Shown here: positions 1 through 6,563 of the stretch, one piece after another
Numbering within the stretch: the stretch's first letter is position 1
How the letters are laid out: each line of letters starts with the position of its first letter
Assembly: GCA_031413415.1 (NCBI GenBank)
Contig: JANOET010000045.1
Location: forward strand, 1 to 8,403
Origin: UBA668 sp031413415
Lineage (GTDB): Bacteria > Actinomycetota > Acidimicrobiia > Acidimicrobiales > Ilumatobacteraceae
Length of the DNA: 8,403 nucleotides
Direction: 5' to 3'
The notes under the pieces: model-generated
Told to the model about the DNA's origin: nothing
Database searches by the model: none
Seen by the model: the letters and a program-made list of their open reading frames with translations, nothing else
Translations under genes and position numbers: made by a program

Positions 1-76
1 AGACCGTGATCCGGGCTTATGCGCCTCGGCCATATTATCGGACGATGTTTACCTTGTTGAAGGCCTGTCGCTCGCC

Positions 77-109
77 GACCACGAGCCCGAGCCGGACCAC
101 GAACCCGAG
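77..109. repeat. Two-copy direct repeat in the leader of the ClC gene
   Basis: A 15-base unit at 77-91 (GACCACGAGCCCGAG) recurs at 95-109 with one mismatch, giving an 18-base period immediately upstream of the GTG start at 124. Two copies are a minimal array. It could be an operator, a relic of slippage, or chance in GC-rich DNA. No function is assigned. Confidence 0.5.
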
Positions 110-123
110 AGACCAGGCCCATC

Positions 124-1389
124 GTGAACCAACCGAAGCCCGCCGCGTTCATCGGTCTGCTCGGCCTGTGCGGTGTGCTCGGTGCAGCGGTCGCGGTGGT
201 GTTCCTCGCGTTCGAGGCGGCACTCGAGCACACCCGCGACTGGCTGTGGCACACCGTGGCCGGCGAACGACCCGGTTGGCTGGTCACGATCGCGATCACC
301 ACCGGCGGCGCGCTCGTGATGGGGCTGCTGCTGCGGTTCCTGCCAGGCCGAGGTGGCCCCCACCCGGCCGACTCGCACGGCCCACTCGCCGCCGCCACCG
401 ACCCGGCGATGGCGCGACCGAAGGTGATCCTGAGCGTGCTCGTCGTCGGTTTCGTCGGCCTCGGAGTCGGTGCCTCGCTCGGACCCGAGGGTGCCATCCT
501 TCCGGCCGTCGCCGGGCTGAGTCTGTTCGCCGCGCATCGCGGTCGCGTGCAGGGTCAGGCGCAGCAGTTGGTGCTGGGGGCGGGTCTCGGCTCGCTGATC
601 GCGGCGATGTTCGGCTCACCGCTCGCCGGTGTCGTGCCGCTGCTCGAGCTCGTGCCGGTTGCCCCCGGCGCAGCGATGGCCATGCTGGTGCTGCCTGCAC
701 TCACTGCGTCCGCGACCGCCACCATCGTCCTGCGCGCGCTCGAGGTCGAACCCGCCGGTTTCCTGCCGTTCACGTACACCACGTTCCACCTGCCGCACCT
801 GCTGTGGGCCGTGCTCATCGGCGTGGTCGCCGGTGGTGCGGGTCTGCTGGTCGACCGGTCGACGCATGTGCTGCGAACCATCACGCGCCGCATCGATGCG
901 ACGAGCGTCGTGCTCACCGCGGTCGTCGGGGGCCTCGGCCTTGGTCTGCTGTACGTGCTCGGGGGCGAAACGGTGCGCTTCAGCGGCATCCCGGAGCTGC
1001 TGCAGGCCGTCGCCACCACCGACAACGCATGGAAGGCGCTGTTCCTCGCCGCGGTCAAGCTCGCCGCGACGTCGTGGTGTCTGGCCGTCGGCTTCCGTGG
1101 CGGCAAGATCTTCCCTGCTGCGTACATCGGGGGCATGGTCGGACTGGCATTGCACCTGTTCATCCCCGCCATCCCGATCGAGGTGGCGTGGGGGGTCGGT
1201 CTGGCAGCGTCGATCGCCACCGTTCTCGGTGCGCCGGTGCTGGCGGTGCTCGTGGTGGCCAGCGTCGAGAGCCCGGCGATGCTGCCCCTCGCCGTGGTGG
1301 GGGTCGTGGCCGCGCACACGGTGCACCTGCTCGGTGGCCAGCTGCGCTCTGCGGCCGAATCGGCGACGGAGCCAGCACCGGCGGAGTGA
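124..1389 (+). CDS. ClC-superfamily chloride channel/transporter, YfeO-like
   Basis: This is an integral membrane protein of 421 residues, predicted to move chloride or another small anion across the cytoplasmic membrane. Hydrophobic helices fill the chain, for example residues 8-30, 52-72, 101-118, 145-175, 225-243, 262-279 and 355-380. Two ClC landmarks are visible: GASLGPEGAILP (116-127), matching the GREGP region with E122 at the gating-glutamate position, and GGKIFPAAYIGG (326-337), matching the GGIFAP region. The usual first-half GSGIP motif is not evident. No cytoplasmic CBS domains follow, as in short bacterial ClC proteins. The length and the GGKIFP variant resemble the YfeO branch, by recollection rather than search. 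GTG at 124 is the first possible start after an in-frame stop at 58-60; AGG at 115-117 is a weak ribosome site. Substrate and channel-versus-exchanger mode cannot be told from sequence. Confidence 0.85.
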   Translation: MNQPKPAAFIGLLGLCGVLGAAVAVVFLAFEAALEHTRDWLWHTVAGERPGWLVTIAITTGGALVMGLLLRFLPGRGGPHPADSHGPLAAATDPAMARPKVILSVLVVGFVGLGVGASLGPEGAILPAVAGLSLFAAHRGRVQGQAQQLVLGAGLGSLIAAMFGSPLAGVVPLLELVPVAPGAAMAMLVLPALTASATATIVLRALEVEPAGFLPFTYTTFHLPHLLWAVLIGVVAGGAGLLVDRSTHVLRTITRRIDATSVVLTAVVGGLGLGLLYVLGGETVRFSGIPELLQAVATTDNAWKALFLAAVKLAATSWCLAVGFRGGKIFPAAYIGGMVGLALHLFIPAIPIEVAWGVGLAASIATVLGAPVLAVLVVASVESPAMLPLAVVGVVAAHTVHLLGGQLRSAAESATEPAPAE

Positions 1390-1434
1390 GCAGATCACAG
1401 CCCACAGGCCGATCGGTCCGCTATCCTCCGGGAC

Positions 1435-1450
1435 GGCTCCGTGAGGAGTC
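1435..1450 (+). other. Small hairpin with GTGA loop upstream of the SHOCT gene
   Basis: GGCTCC at 1435-1440 pairs with GGAGTC at 1445-1450 (one G-T pair) around a GTGA loop, a GNRA-type tetraloop. It lies in the 88-base gap after the ClC gene and about 27 bases before the next ATG, so it would be in the leader if transcription starts upstream. There is no T-run, so it is not a typical terminator. Its role is unknown and it may be chance. Confidence 0.3.
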
Positions 1451-1464
1451 CTGTGCTCTCACAC

Positions 1465-1468
1465 GAGG
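1465..1468 (+). promoter_or_regulatory. Ribosome binding site of the SHOCT gene
   Basis: GAGG lies nine bases before the ATG at 1478 and supports that start. It is the clearest Shine-Dalgarno site in the window; several neighbouring genes lack one. Confidence 0.6.
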
Positions 1469-1477
1469 TTCACCATC

Positions 1478-1867
1478 ATGCTTGCTACCTTCACCGTCCT
1501 CCAGGTCTTCTGGTCGATGCTCTGGTTCTTCCTCTTCTTCATGTGGATCATGCTCGTCTTCCGGGTGTTCGGCGACATCTTCCGCGACCGGGAGACCGGC
1601 GGCGTCGCCAAGGTCCTGTGGATCGTGTTCATCATCGCCCTTCCGTTCCTGGGCGTGTTCGTCTACCTCATCACTCGCGGCAACAAGATGGCCGAGCGCG
1701 AGGTGGGGGCCATTCAGGCTCAGGAACAGGCGACCCGCCAGTACATCAAGGACGCGGCCGGTGGCACCAGCACCGCCGACGAACTGTCCCGTCTGGCCGA
1801 GTTGAAGAACCAGGGCGTCATCACCGACGCCGAGTTCGCGACGATGAAGGCGAAGCTCATCGGCTGA
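1478..1867 (+). CDS. Two-helix membrane protein with PLDc_N-like region and C-terminal SHOCT domain
   Basis: This protein of 129 residues has two strongly hydrophobic segments, roughly residues 9-31 (rich in Trp and Phe) and 46-66, separated by a short charged loop (FGDIFRDRETGG). The pattern resembles the phospholipase D N-terminal-like (PLDc_N) membrane region. A polar, helical linker (70-98) leads to a SHOCT motif at about 99-127, visible as DELSRLAELKNQGVITDAEF followed by a lysine-containing end. SHOCT is a short domain at protein ends, thought to mediate oligomerisation or nucleic-acid or protein contact. No catalytic residues are seen, so it is probably a structural or regulatory membrane protein. 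It is followed directly by a strong terminator, so its transcript ends there. Family recognition is good; function is unknown. Confidence 0.85.
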   Translation: MLATFTVLQVFWSMLWFFLFFMWIMLVFRVFGDIFRDRETGGVAKVLWIVFIIALPFLGVFVYLITRGNKMAEREVGAIQAQEQATRQYIKDAAGGTSTADELSRLAELKNQGVITDAEFATMKAKLIG

Positions 1868-1881
1868 TCTGCCGTCTGCAC

Positions 1882-1920
1882 ACGGGCCGGTCGCTTCGGT
1901 GACCGGCCCGTTGTCGTTTT
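1882..1920 (+). terminator. Rho-independent terminator with UUCG tetraloop
   Basis: A 13-pair stem (1882-1894 with 1899-1911; a single G-T pair at 1893/1900) closes a C(TTCG)G tetraloop at 1895-1898, the very stable UUCG type. A short T-rich tail ending in TTTT at 1917-1920 follows. It begins 15 bases after the SHOCT stop codon and separates that gene from the HPt gene. Confidence 0.85.
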
Positions 1921-1940
1921 CAGTAGCGGTCCGGGCTGTC

Positions 1941-1944
1941 AGGA
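1941..1944 (+). promoter_or_regulatory. Ribosome binding site of the HPt gene
   Basis: AGGA stands seven bases before the GTG start at 1952 and is the main reason for choosing that non-ATG start. Confidence 0.5.
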
Positions 1945-1951
1945 TTGGGCC

Positions 1952-2302
1952 GTGCCCGACGCCGCCGACCGCTTCGATCCCGACCTGATCGAGCAGTACC
2001 GCATCGTCATCGGACCGAGCGGTGCACGCGAGATGGTCGAGTTGTTCCTGCGCACGTTGGCCGAGCGCCGCGCCGAACTCGGCGTCGCCGTAGCCGCCCA
2101 CGATCTGGCCGAGGTCCGGCGCCTCGGGCATGCGTTGAAGGGAATGGCGGGAGCGGTGGGCGCGGTGCGCCTGTCGGCGGCGGGTGGGGCGTTGCAGGAC
2201 GCGGACGCGGGCGACCTGTCCGCGCTGCTCGTCGACCTCGACACCGAGGCCGCGTCCGCGATCGCCGGGGTCGGCGCCGCCTGGAGCCTCACCGAACCCT
2301 GA
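1952..2302 (+). CDS. Stand-alone histidine phosphotransfer (HPt) protein
   Basis: This soluble protein of 116 residues is built almost wholly of one HPt domain, the four-helix phosphorelay module that passes phosphate between receiver domains. The signature is GHALKGMAGAVGA at about 59-71, fitting the HPt pattern H-x-L-K-G followed by a small-residue helix; H60 (CAT at 2129-2131) is the predicted phosphorylated histidine and K63 its conserved partner. The preceding helix (MVELFLRTLAERRAEL, 28-43) also fits. No kinase or receiver domain is attached, and none lies nearby, so its partners must be elsewhere. GTG at 1952 is supported by AGGA at 1941-1944, seven bases upstream. It lies 32 bases beyond the preceding terminator, so it probably has its own promoter, which I could not identify. 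Confidence 0.85.
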   Translation: MPDAADRFDPDLIEQYRIVIGPSGAREMVELFLRTLAERRAELGVAVAAHDLAEVRRLGHALKGMAGAVGAVRLSAAGGALQDADAGDLSALLVDLDTEAASAIAGVGAAWSLTEP

Positions 2303-2314
2303 CCCGGCACTTCC

Positions 2315-2340
2315 GGCCCGAGGTGTTCGGCCCTCGGGCT
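2315..2340 (+). terminator. Hairpin between HPt and thiolase genes, possible terminator
   Basis: GCCCGAGG at 2316-2323 pairs perfectly with CCTCGGGC at 2332-2339 (plus an outer G-T pair) around an eight-base loop. It begins 12 bases after the HPt stop codon. No T-run follows, so it would be a U-less or weak terminator, or an RNA-stabilising 3' end. Confidence 0.45.
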
Positions 2341-2391
2341 GACAGTGCGGGTGGGCGGGGCTTCGCTTCGGGTGGGACGAGGGTGCGTCGA

Positions 2392-2397
2392 TACGGT
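2392..2397 (+). promoter_or_regulatory. Possible -10 element for a leaderless thiolase transcript
   Basis: TACGGT fits the TAnnnT form and ends seven bases before the ATG at 2405, the distance expected if transcription starts at or next to the start codon. No convincing -35 hexamer is seen and no Shine-Dalgarno site lies before the ATG. This is a weak prediction. Confidence 0.3.
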
Positions 2398-2404
2398 GAT
2401 CGGC

Positions 2405-3631
2405 ATGACTGAAGCCTGGATCATCGACGCCGTCCGCTCGCCACGTGGCAAGGGCAAGGACACCGGCGCACTCCACGACGTGCACCCCCAGCGCATCCTC
2501 GCCCAGGTGCTCAACGCACTGCAGGCGCGCAATGGGTTCGACACCGCCGACGTCGACGACGTCATCATGGGGTGCGGTGCCGGCAGCGGCGACCACTCGA
2601 TGGACATCGCCCGCATGGCCGCGCTCGACGCCGGCTGGTCCACCCAGGCGCCCGGGGTCACCCTCAACCGCTTCTGCGGCTCGGGACAGCAGGCCGTGAA
2701 CTTCGGCGCGATGGGCATCCTCGCCGGCGTCCAGGACCTCGTCGTCTCCGGCGGCGTCGAGAGCATGTCGCGCCCGGCCTCCATGCACGTCGACGGCTTC
2801 ACCGCCAACAACCACCACCTCCGCGACCAGTACGACATGGTGCCCCAGGGCATCTCCGCCGACCTCATCGCCACCGTCGAGGGTTTCAGCCGCGAAGAAC
2901 TCGACCAGCTCGCGGTCGACAGTCAGAACCGCGCTGCGGCGGCCATCGCCGAGGGTCGCTTCGACCGGTCGCTCGTCCCGATCTTCCACGACGATGGACG
3001 CCTCGCCCTCGACCGCGACGAGCACCCCCGTCCCGGCACCACGGTTGCCGATCTCGGCAAGCTGACGCCCAGCTTCGCCGGCATGGGCGCGCACGTGGTG
3101 GGTGGACGTGAACTCAGCATCGACGACACTGCGCGCAAGGCCTACCCGCACCTCAGCGAGATCCGTCATGTGCACCATGGCGGCAACTCGTCGGGCGTCG
3201 TCGACGGTGCGGCCGCTGTGCTGCTCGCCTCACCCGACTATGCCCGCGCCCAGGGCTACACGCCCCGCGCCAAGATCACCATGGCGGCCGTCGCCGGCGA
3301 CGAACCGGTCATCATGCTCACCGCCCCCGGTCCGGCCACCAAGCTCGTGCTCCAGAAGGCCGGGATGACCCACGACGACATCGACCTGTACGAGGTCAAC
3401 GAAGCGTTCGCGGCCGTCCTGGCCAAGTGGCTCCGTGACACCGGTGTGCCGTGGGACACGACGAACGTCAACGGCGGTGCCATGGCACTCGGCCACCCCA
3501 TCGGTGCGACCGGGGCGATGCTCATCGGCACGCTGCTCGACGAACTCGAGCGCCGCGACCTGCAGACCGGCCTGGTGACGATGTGCACCGGTGGCGGCAT
3601 GGCCACGGCCACCATCATCGAACGGATCTGA
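2405..3631 (+). CDS. Acetyl-CoA C-acyltransferase (thiolase)
   Basis: This cytoplasmic enzyme of 408 residues (family length about 390-410) cleaves 3-ketoacyl-CoA with CoA, or condenses two acyl-CoAs. All catalytic landmarks are present: nucleophile C91 in NRFCGSGQQAV, the NEAF motif (332-335), H364 in GGAMALGHPIGATGA, and C394 in CTGGGMATA. The GGNSSGVVDGAA stretch (259-270) is also typical. The N-terminus MTEAWIIDAVRSPRGKGK is a normal thiolase start, so ATG at 2405 is preferred over a frame-open extension back to 2345. No partner hydratase or dehydrogenase lies in the window, so a role in fatty-acid, sterol or short-chain acid breakdown versus biosynthetic condensation cannot be decided. 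The last 17 bases overlap the opposing transglutaminase gene. Confidence 0.95.
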   Translation: MTEAWIIDAVRSPRGKGKDTGALHDVHPQRILAQVLNALQARNGFDTADVDDVIMGCGAGSGDHSMDIARMAALDAGWSTQAPGVTLNRFCGSGQQAVNFGAMGILAGVQDLVVSGGVESMSRPASMHVDGFTANNHHLRDQYDMVPQGISADLIATVEGFSREELDQLAVDSQNRAAAAIAEGRFDRSLVPIFHDDGRLALDRDEHPRPGTTVADLGKLTPSFAGMGAHVVGGRELSIDDTARKAYPHLSEIRHVHHGGNSSGVVDGAAAVLLASPDYARAQGYTPRAKITMAAVAGDEPVIMLTAPGPATKLVLQKAGMTHDDIDLYEVNEAFAAVLAKWLRDTGVPWDTTNVNGGAMALGHPIGATGAMLIGTLLDELERRDLQTGLVTMCTGGGMATATIIERI

Positions 3632-6563
3632 TCCGTTCCAGGACGGCGACGCTGCCGGACACCTGCTCGTAGCGGGCGTCGTCGTCGTGCCACGAGGGAG
3701 AGAACGCGCACTCGTCCAGGGTGCGCGCCACCTCGGCCGCGATCCTTGCCGTCTCGTCGTCGGCGAACTGCTCGGCCAGCTCGCCGTTCGCCGCATTCGC
3801 CGGCGCACCACGCCCGACGGCAGCCGCGACGAATCGATCCTGCAGCACACCCCATCGGCCGCGCCGCCGCCGCCGCCACCACACCGTCACCGCGCGCACG
3901 ACCACGATCACCACTCCGGCCGCCCCGAGCGTGCCGATGATGAGCACCAGATGGTCACCGACCACAGCGCCGAACGCCTTCAACAGCGCGCCCCCGATGC
4001 TCTCGGTGGTGCTCTCGCCCGACAACGGCACCGACGCCGTGGGGTCGAACGCCACCCAGCCATGATCCGGGAACCACACCTCGACCCACGCGTGCGCGTC
4101 GCTCGCCCTGCTGATCCACACGCCGGCGATCTGGTCGCGCTCGCTCGGCACGTACCCCGTGGCGATCCGGGCCGGCACCCCCAGCGTGCGCAGCATGATC
4201 GCGGTCGAGCTGGCGATCTGCTCGCAGAAGCCACGCTGCGACTCGAACAGGAAGTGGTCGACGGCGTCGGCGCCCGATGGCGGCACGGGCGCATTCAGGT
4301 CGTACTCGGTGTTCTCGCCCAGCCAGCTCTGGATGCGCAGGATGGTGTCGTACGTCGATGGCGAGCCGGCGGCCAGCTGCTGTGCGAGCGCACGGGTGCG
4401 CTCGCTCGTCGACGTCGGCACCTCCAGGTACTTCGTGGGAATGCGGTAACCCTCGTACGACGCCAACCGAAGATCGGCGGCCGTGGCCCTCGAACGCCGT
4501 GACTGCACGGTGTACGCGCTGCCCGCGGGGAGTACGAAGTCGCTGCGCAGCGCGCCGTCGGGCCGATACCAGACGTTGCCGTCGAGGATCACGCGCATCG
4601 CCTGCGGCGCGGCGAAGATGATGTTCGGCAGGTCCACTTCGACGAAGAAGGTCTGCGTGAAGTCGGGTTCCACCGTGAGGTCGTACAGGTCGCCCTCCGC
4701 CGGAGGAATGCGATGCTCCGGACCCTCGTTGCCCTCGCCGCCCGCGTACTGCTCGACGTACCAACTGGTGCCGTCGAAGCGGGTGAACGTCTGTCCGCGC
4801 CAGAAGTCGGGCGAGGGGGTGCGCACGCGCATCACCACCTGGTCGCCCAGATCACCGCGGAGCGAAGTGTCCATCGTGTTGCTGAAGCCGGGATACCCGC
4901 CCGCACCGGCGCCGGTACGAGAGCCGCCGCCCTGCAACGGGCCGCCGAGCAGTGGCGAACCGTCGACCGTCGCCAGATCGCCGGGGAAGGCGACCGGCCG
5001 CTGCTCGCTGAGCCACGACGGCAGGGTCAGTTGCGCCGGGCCCTGCGGCACGGGGATGACGGCGAGCAGGCCGACGGCCGCGACGGTGGCGAGGCCCAGC
5101 CCTGCGAGCGGCAGGGTGCTGCGCAACGGATGACGCATCGGTGCCGCCTCGTCGAGGCCGACGGCGGTCCGGCGACGGCGATCGGGTCGAGTGACCGTCG
5201 CGTGAGCGAGGCCCATCAGCAACACGGCGCCGAACATCATCGGGCCGAGCCCACGGTCGACGCGCACACCGGCGGCGTAGGTGGTGAGCAGTGCCGCGCA
5301 CGCCAACGCGACACGAGCGCCACGTCGTTCGGTGCACTCGAAGCCCTGCACGATGCACAGCGCCACCAGCGCCTGTGGCATGAGGTAGCGCATTGCGGTC
5401 ATCACGTCGGAGATGGCCGAGAAGTCGATCAGGACCATCACGATCGCCGCGCCGGCCACGAGCCCGGCGAGCTGGCGCAACCACGGCTTCACCTCCGGCT
5501 GTCGGGTGGTGACGAACGCGGCAGCCGCAGCGGCGAGTGCTGCTGCGGCGAGTTCGAACGAGCCGTAACCGAGCGGTTGCAGCAGCATCGCGAGCGGGAG
5601 CATCGACCCTGCGGCCACCGCCCAACGCGCCGAGGGTGAGAGCGAGACGTCGGGCTCGGGGCCGGGACCGGCGAAGATCGGACGGCGCCAGATCGGCACG
5701 TGCGCCGAGGGCCGAGGGCGGGGCTCGAACGCCGCGCACCACTGCACGACCGCCGCCGCGCTCGGCAGATCCTGCGCGGGTCCGTCGTCGACGCGCACCG
5801 CAGCGGTGGCGCCTCTGGACATGCAGTCGTCGAGTGCTCGGCGCACCCGCGCGGCCTCGGCATCGGGGTCGTCGGTGCCGGAGCGAGCAGTGACGACCCA
5901 CTGCTCCTCCTGGTCGCGCTGGCGTTGGCGGACCACGAACTCGCCGAGCCGCATCGTGGACGGCCAGTGCACCGCGGTGACCTCGTCGCCGTCACGCCAC
6001 TGCCGCACCCCATCGACGTCGTCGTGCCCGGTGCGATGACTCGGTGCGGCCGCGCCCTCCGGGTCGTCCGGGGCGCGCACCGCCGCCGCCGGCTCGGGAT
6101 GCGGCGCGGGACCCGACCACAGCGTGCTCAGCGGGAACGTCTGCTGCCGCCGCCACCAGAGCATGCCCATTCGTCCGCTGGTGGACCACTGGACCGTGAC
6201 CTGTTCGTGCACCCCGCGGTGCGGTGCCCGTCCGACCAGCGCCGTGGTGCCGTCGGCCAACCAGCCGGCGGCGACCTCGTCGCCCGCGACCGTGACGGTC
6301 GCATGCACCGGCCGGGGCGAGCGGGAGCGAATCGTCCAGCTGAGTTCGTCGCCGGCCGTCGCGACCGTGGCCGTACGCACTTCGTGTACCTCGGCGTGCC
6401 GCAGCCACAGCGGTCCCGAGATCGCCGCCGCCACCGCAGCGACGAAGCCCACCACGAGCAGGATGACGACTGCGGTCGCGCCTGTCAGCAAGGCGATGAG
6501 CACGCCGCCGAACCAGGCAGCGAGGAAGGCGGTGACGCCCCGGGCGAGCCCGACGGGTCGCAT
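3615..6563 (-). CDS. DUF58-transglutaminase (TgpA-like) fusion membrane protein
   Basis: This protein has 982 residues. Two N-terminal helices (about 11-50) precede a DUF58 domain whose hallmark is seen at 186-212 (VRQWRDGDEVTAVHW, then MRLGEFVVRQ). About seven helices follow (316-333, 335-352, 363-381, 394-408, 416-432, 439-456, 484-505), the DUF3488/TgpA_N-like part. A transglutaminase-like domain, predicted outside the membrane, carries a full triad: C780 in RGFCEQIASS, H824 in DAHAWVEVW, D840 in WVAFDPTA. A last helix (871-893), five arginines (897-901) and a DUF4129-like cytoplasmic tail end the chain. DUF58 and TgpA proteins are normally separate adjacent genes; here the frame is continuous. 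The ATG at 6563-6561 overlaps the moxR stop (TGATG), implying coupled translation; no separate ribosome site is seen. The reaction (crosslinking or peptide cleavage in the envelope) is inferred from the family. Confidence 0.9.
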   Translation of the reverse strand: MRPVGLARGVTAFLAAWFGGVLIALLTGATAVVILLVVGFVAAVAAAISGPLWLRHAEVHEVRTATVATAGDELSWTIRSRSPRPVHATVTVAGDEVAAGWLADGTTALVGRAPHRGVHEQVTVQWSTSGRMGMLWWRRQQTFPLSTLWSGPAPHPEPAAAVRAPDDPEGAAAPSHRTGHDDVDGVRQWRDGDEVTAVHWPSTMRLGEFVVRQRQRDQEEQWVVTARSGTDDPDAEAARVRRALDDCMSRGATAAVRVDDGPAQDLPSAAAVVQWCAAFEPRPRPSAHVPIWRRPIFAGPGPEPDVSLSPSARWAVAAGSMLPLAMLLQPLGYGSFELAAAALAAAAAAFVTTRQPEVKPWLRQLAGLVAGAAIVMVLIDFSAISDVMTAMRYLMPQALVALCIVQGFECTERRGARVALACAALLTTYAAGVRVDRGLGPMMFGAVLLMGLAHATVTRPDRRRRTAVGLDEAAPMRHPLRSTLPLAGLGLATVAAVGLLAVIPVPQGPAQLTLPSWLSEQRPVAFPGDLATVDGSPLLGGPLQGGGSRTGAGAGGYPGFSNTMDTSLRGDLGDQVVMRVRTPSPDFWRGQTFTRFDGTSWYVEQYAGGEGNEGPEHRIPPAEGDLYDLTVEPDFTQTFFVEVDLPNIIFAAPQAMRVILDGNVWYRPDGALRSDFVLPAGSAYTVQSRRSRATAADLRLASYEGYRIPTKYLEVPTSTSERTRALAQQLAAGSPSTYDTILRIQSWLGENTEYDLNAPVPPSGADAVDHFLFESQRGFCEQIASSTAIMLRTLGVPARIATGYVPSERDQIAGVWISRASDAHAWVEVWFPDHGWVAFDPTASVPLSGESTTESIGGALLKAFGAVVGDHLVLIIGTLGAAGVVIVVVRAVTVWWRRRRRGRWGVLQDRFVAAAVGRGAPANAANGELAEQFADDETARIAAEVARTLDECAFSPSWHDDDARYEQVSGSVAVLERIRSVR
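3620..3638. repeat. Perfect inverted repeat across the convergent gene ends
   Basis: GAACGGATC (3620-3628) and GATCCGTTC (3630-3638) are perfect reverse complements separated by one base. The repeat covers the thiolase stop codon and the last codons of the opposing transglutaminase gene; each arm reads Glu-Arg-Ile in its own gene. As RNA it could fold a 7-bp stem with a five-base loop on either strand. Neither side has a T-run, so it may be a weak two-way terminator, a protein site, or coincidence. Confidence 0.7.

Noticed and set aside
1..40. Possible divergent minus-strand gene starting at the ATG at 33-31, with GATAAT at 40-35
   Set aside because: Only 11 codons are visible and the -10-like element is too close to the ATG to drive it. 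It cannot be supported from this window.
6..1805. Long plus-strand open frame across the ClC and SHOCT genes
   Set aside because: Its product is arginine/proline-rich low-complexity sequence with no family signature, and it runs out of frame through two well-supported genes. It is a GC-bias shadow.
1421..3178. 585-codon minus-strand open frame opposite SHOCT, HPt and thiolase
   Set aside because: It is antisense to three recognisable genes, its composition is typical of a reverse-frame shadow, and it has no motif. The strong terminator at 1882-1920 lies in its middle.
3858..3880. CCG-rich trinucleotide run as a possible microsatellite
   Set aside because: It encodes the arginine cluster (residues 897-901) right after the last membrane helix of the fusion protein, a normal positive-inside signal.
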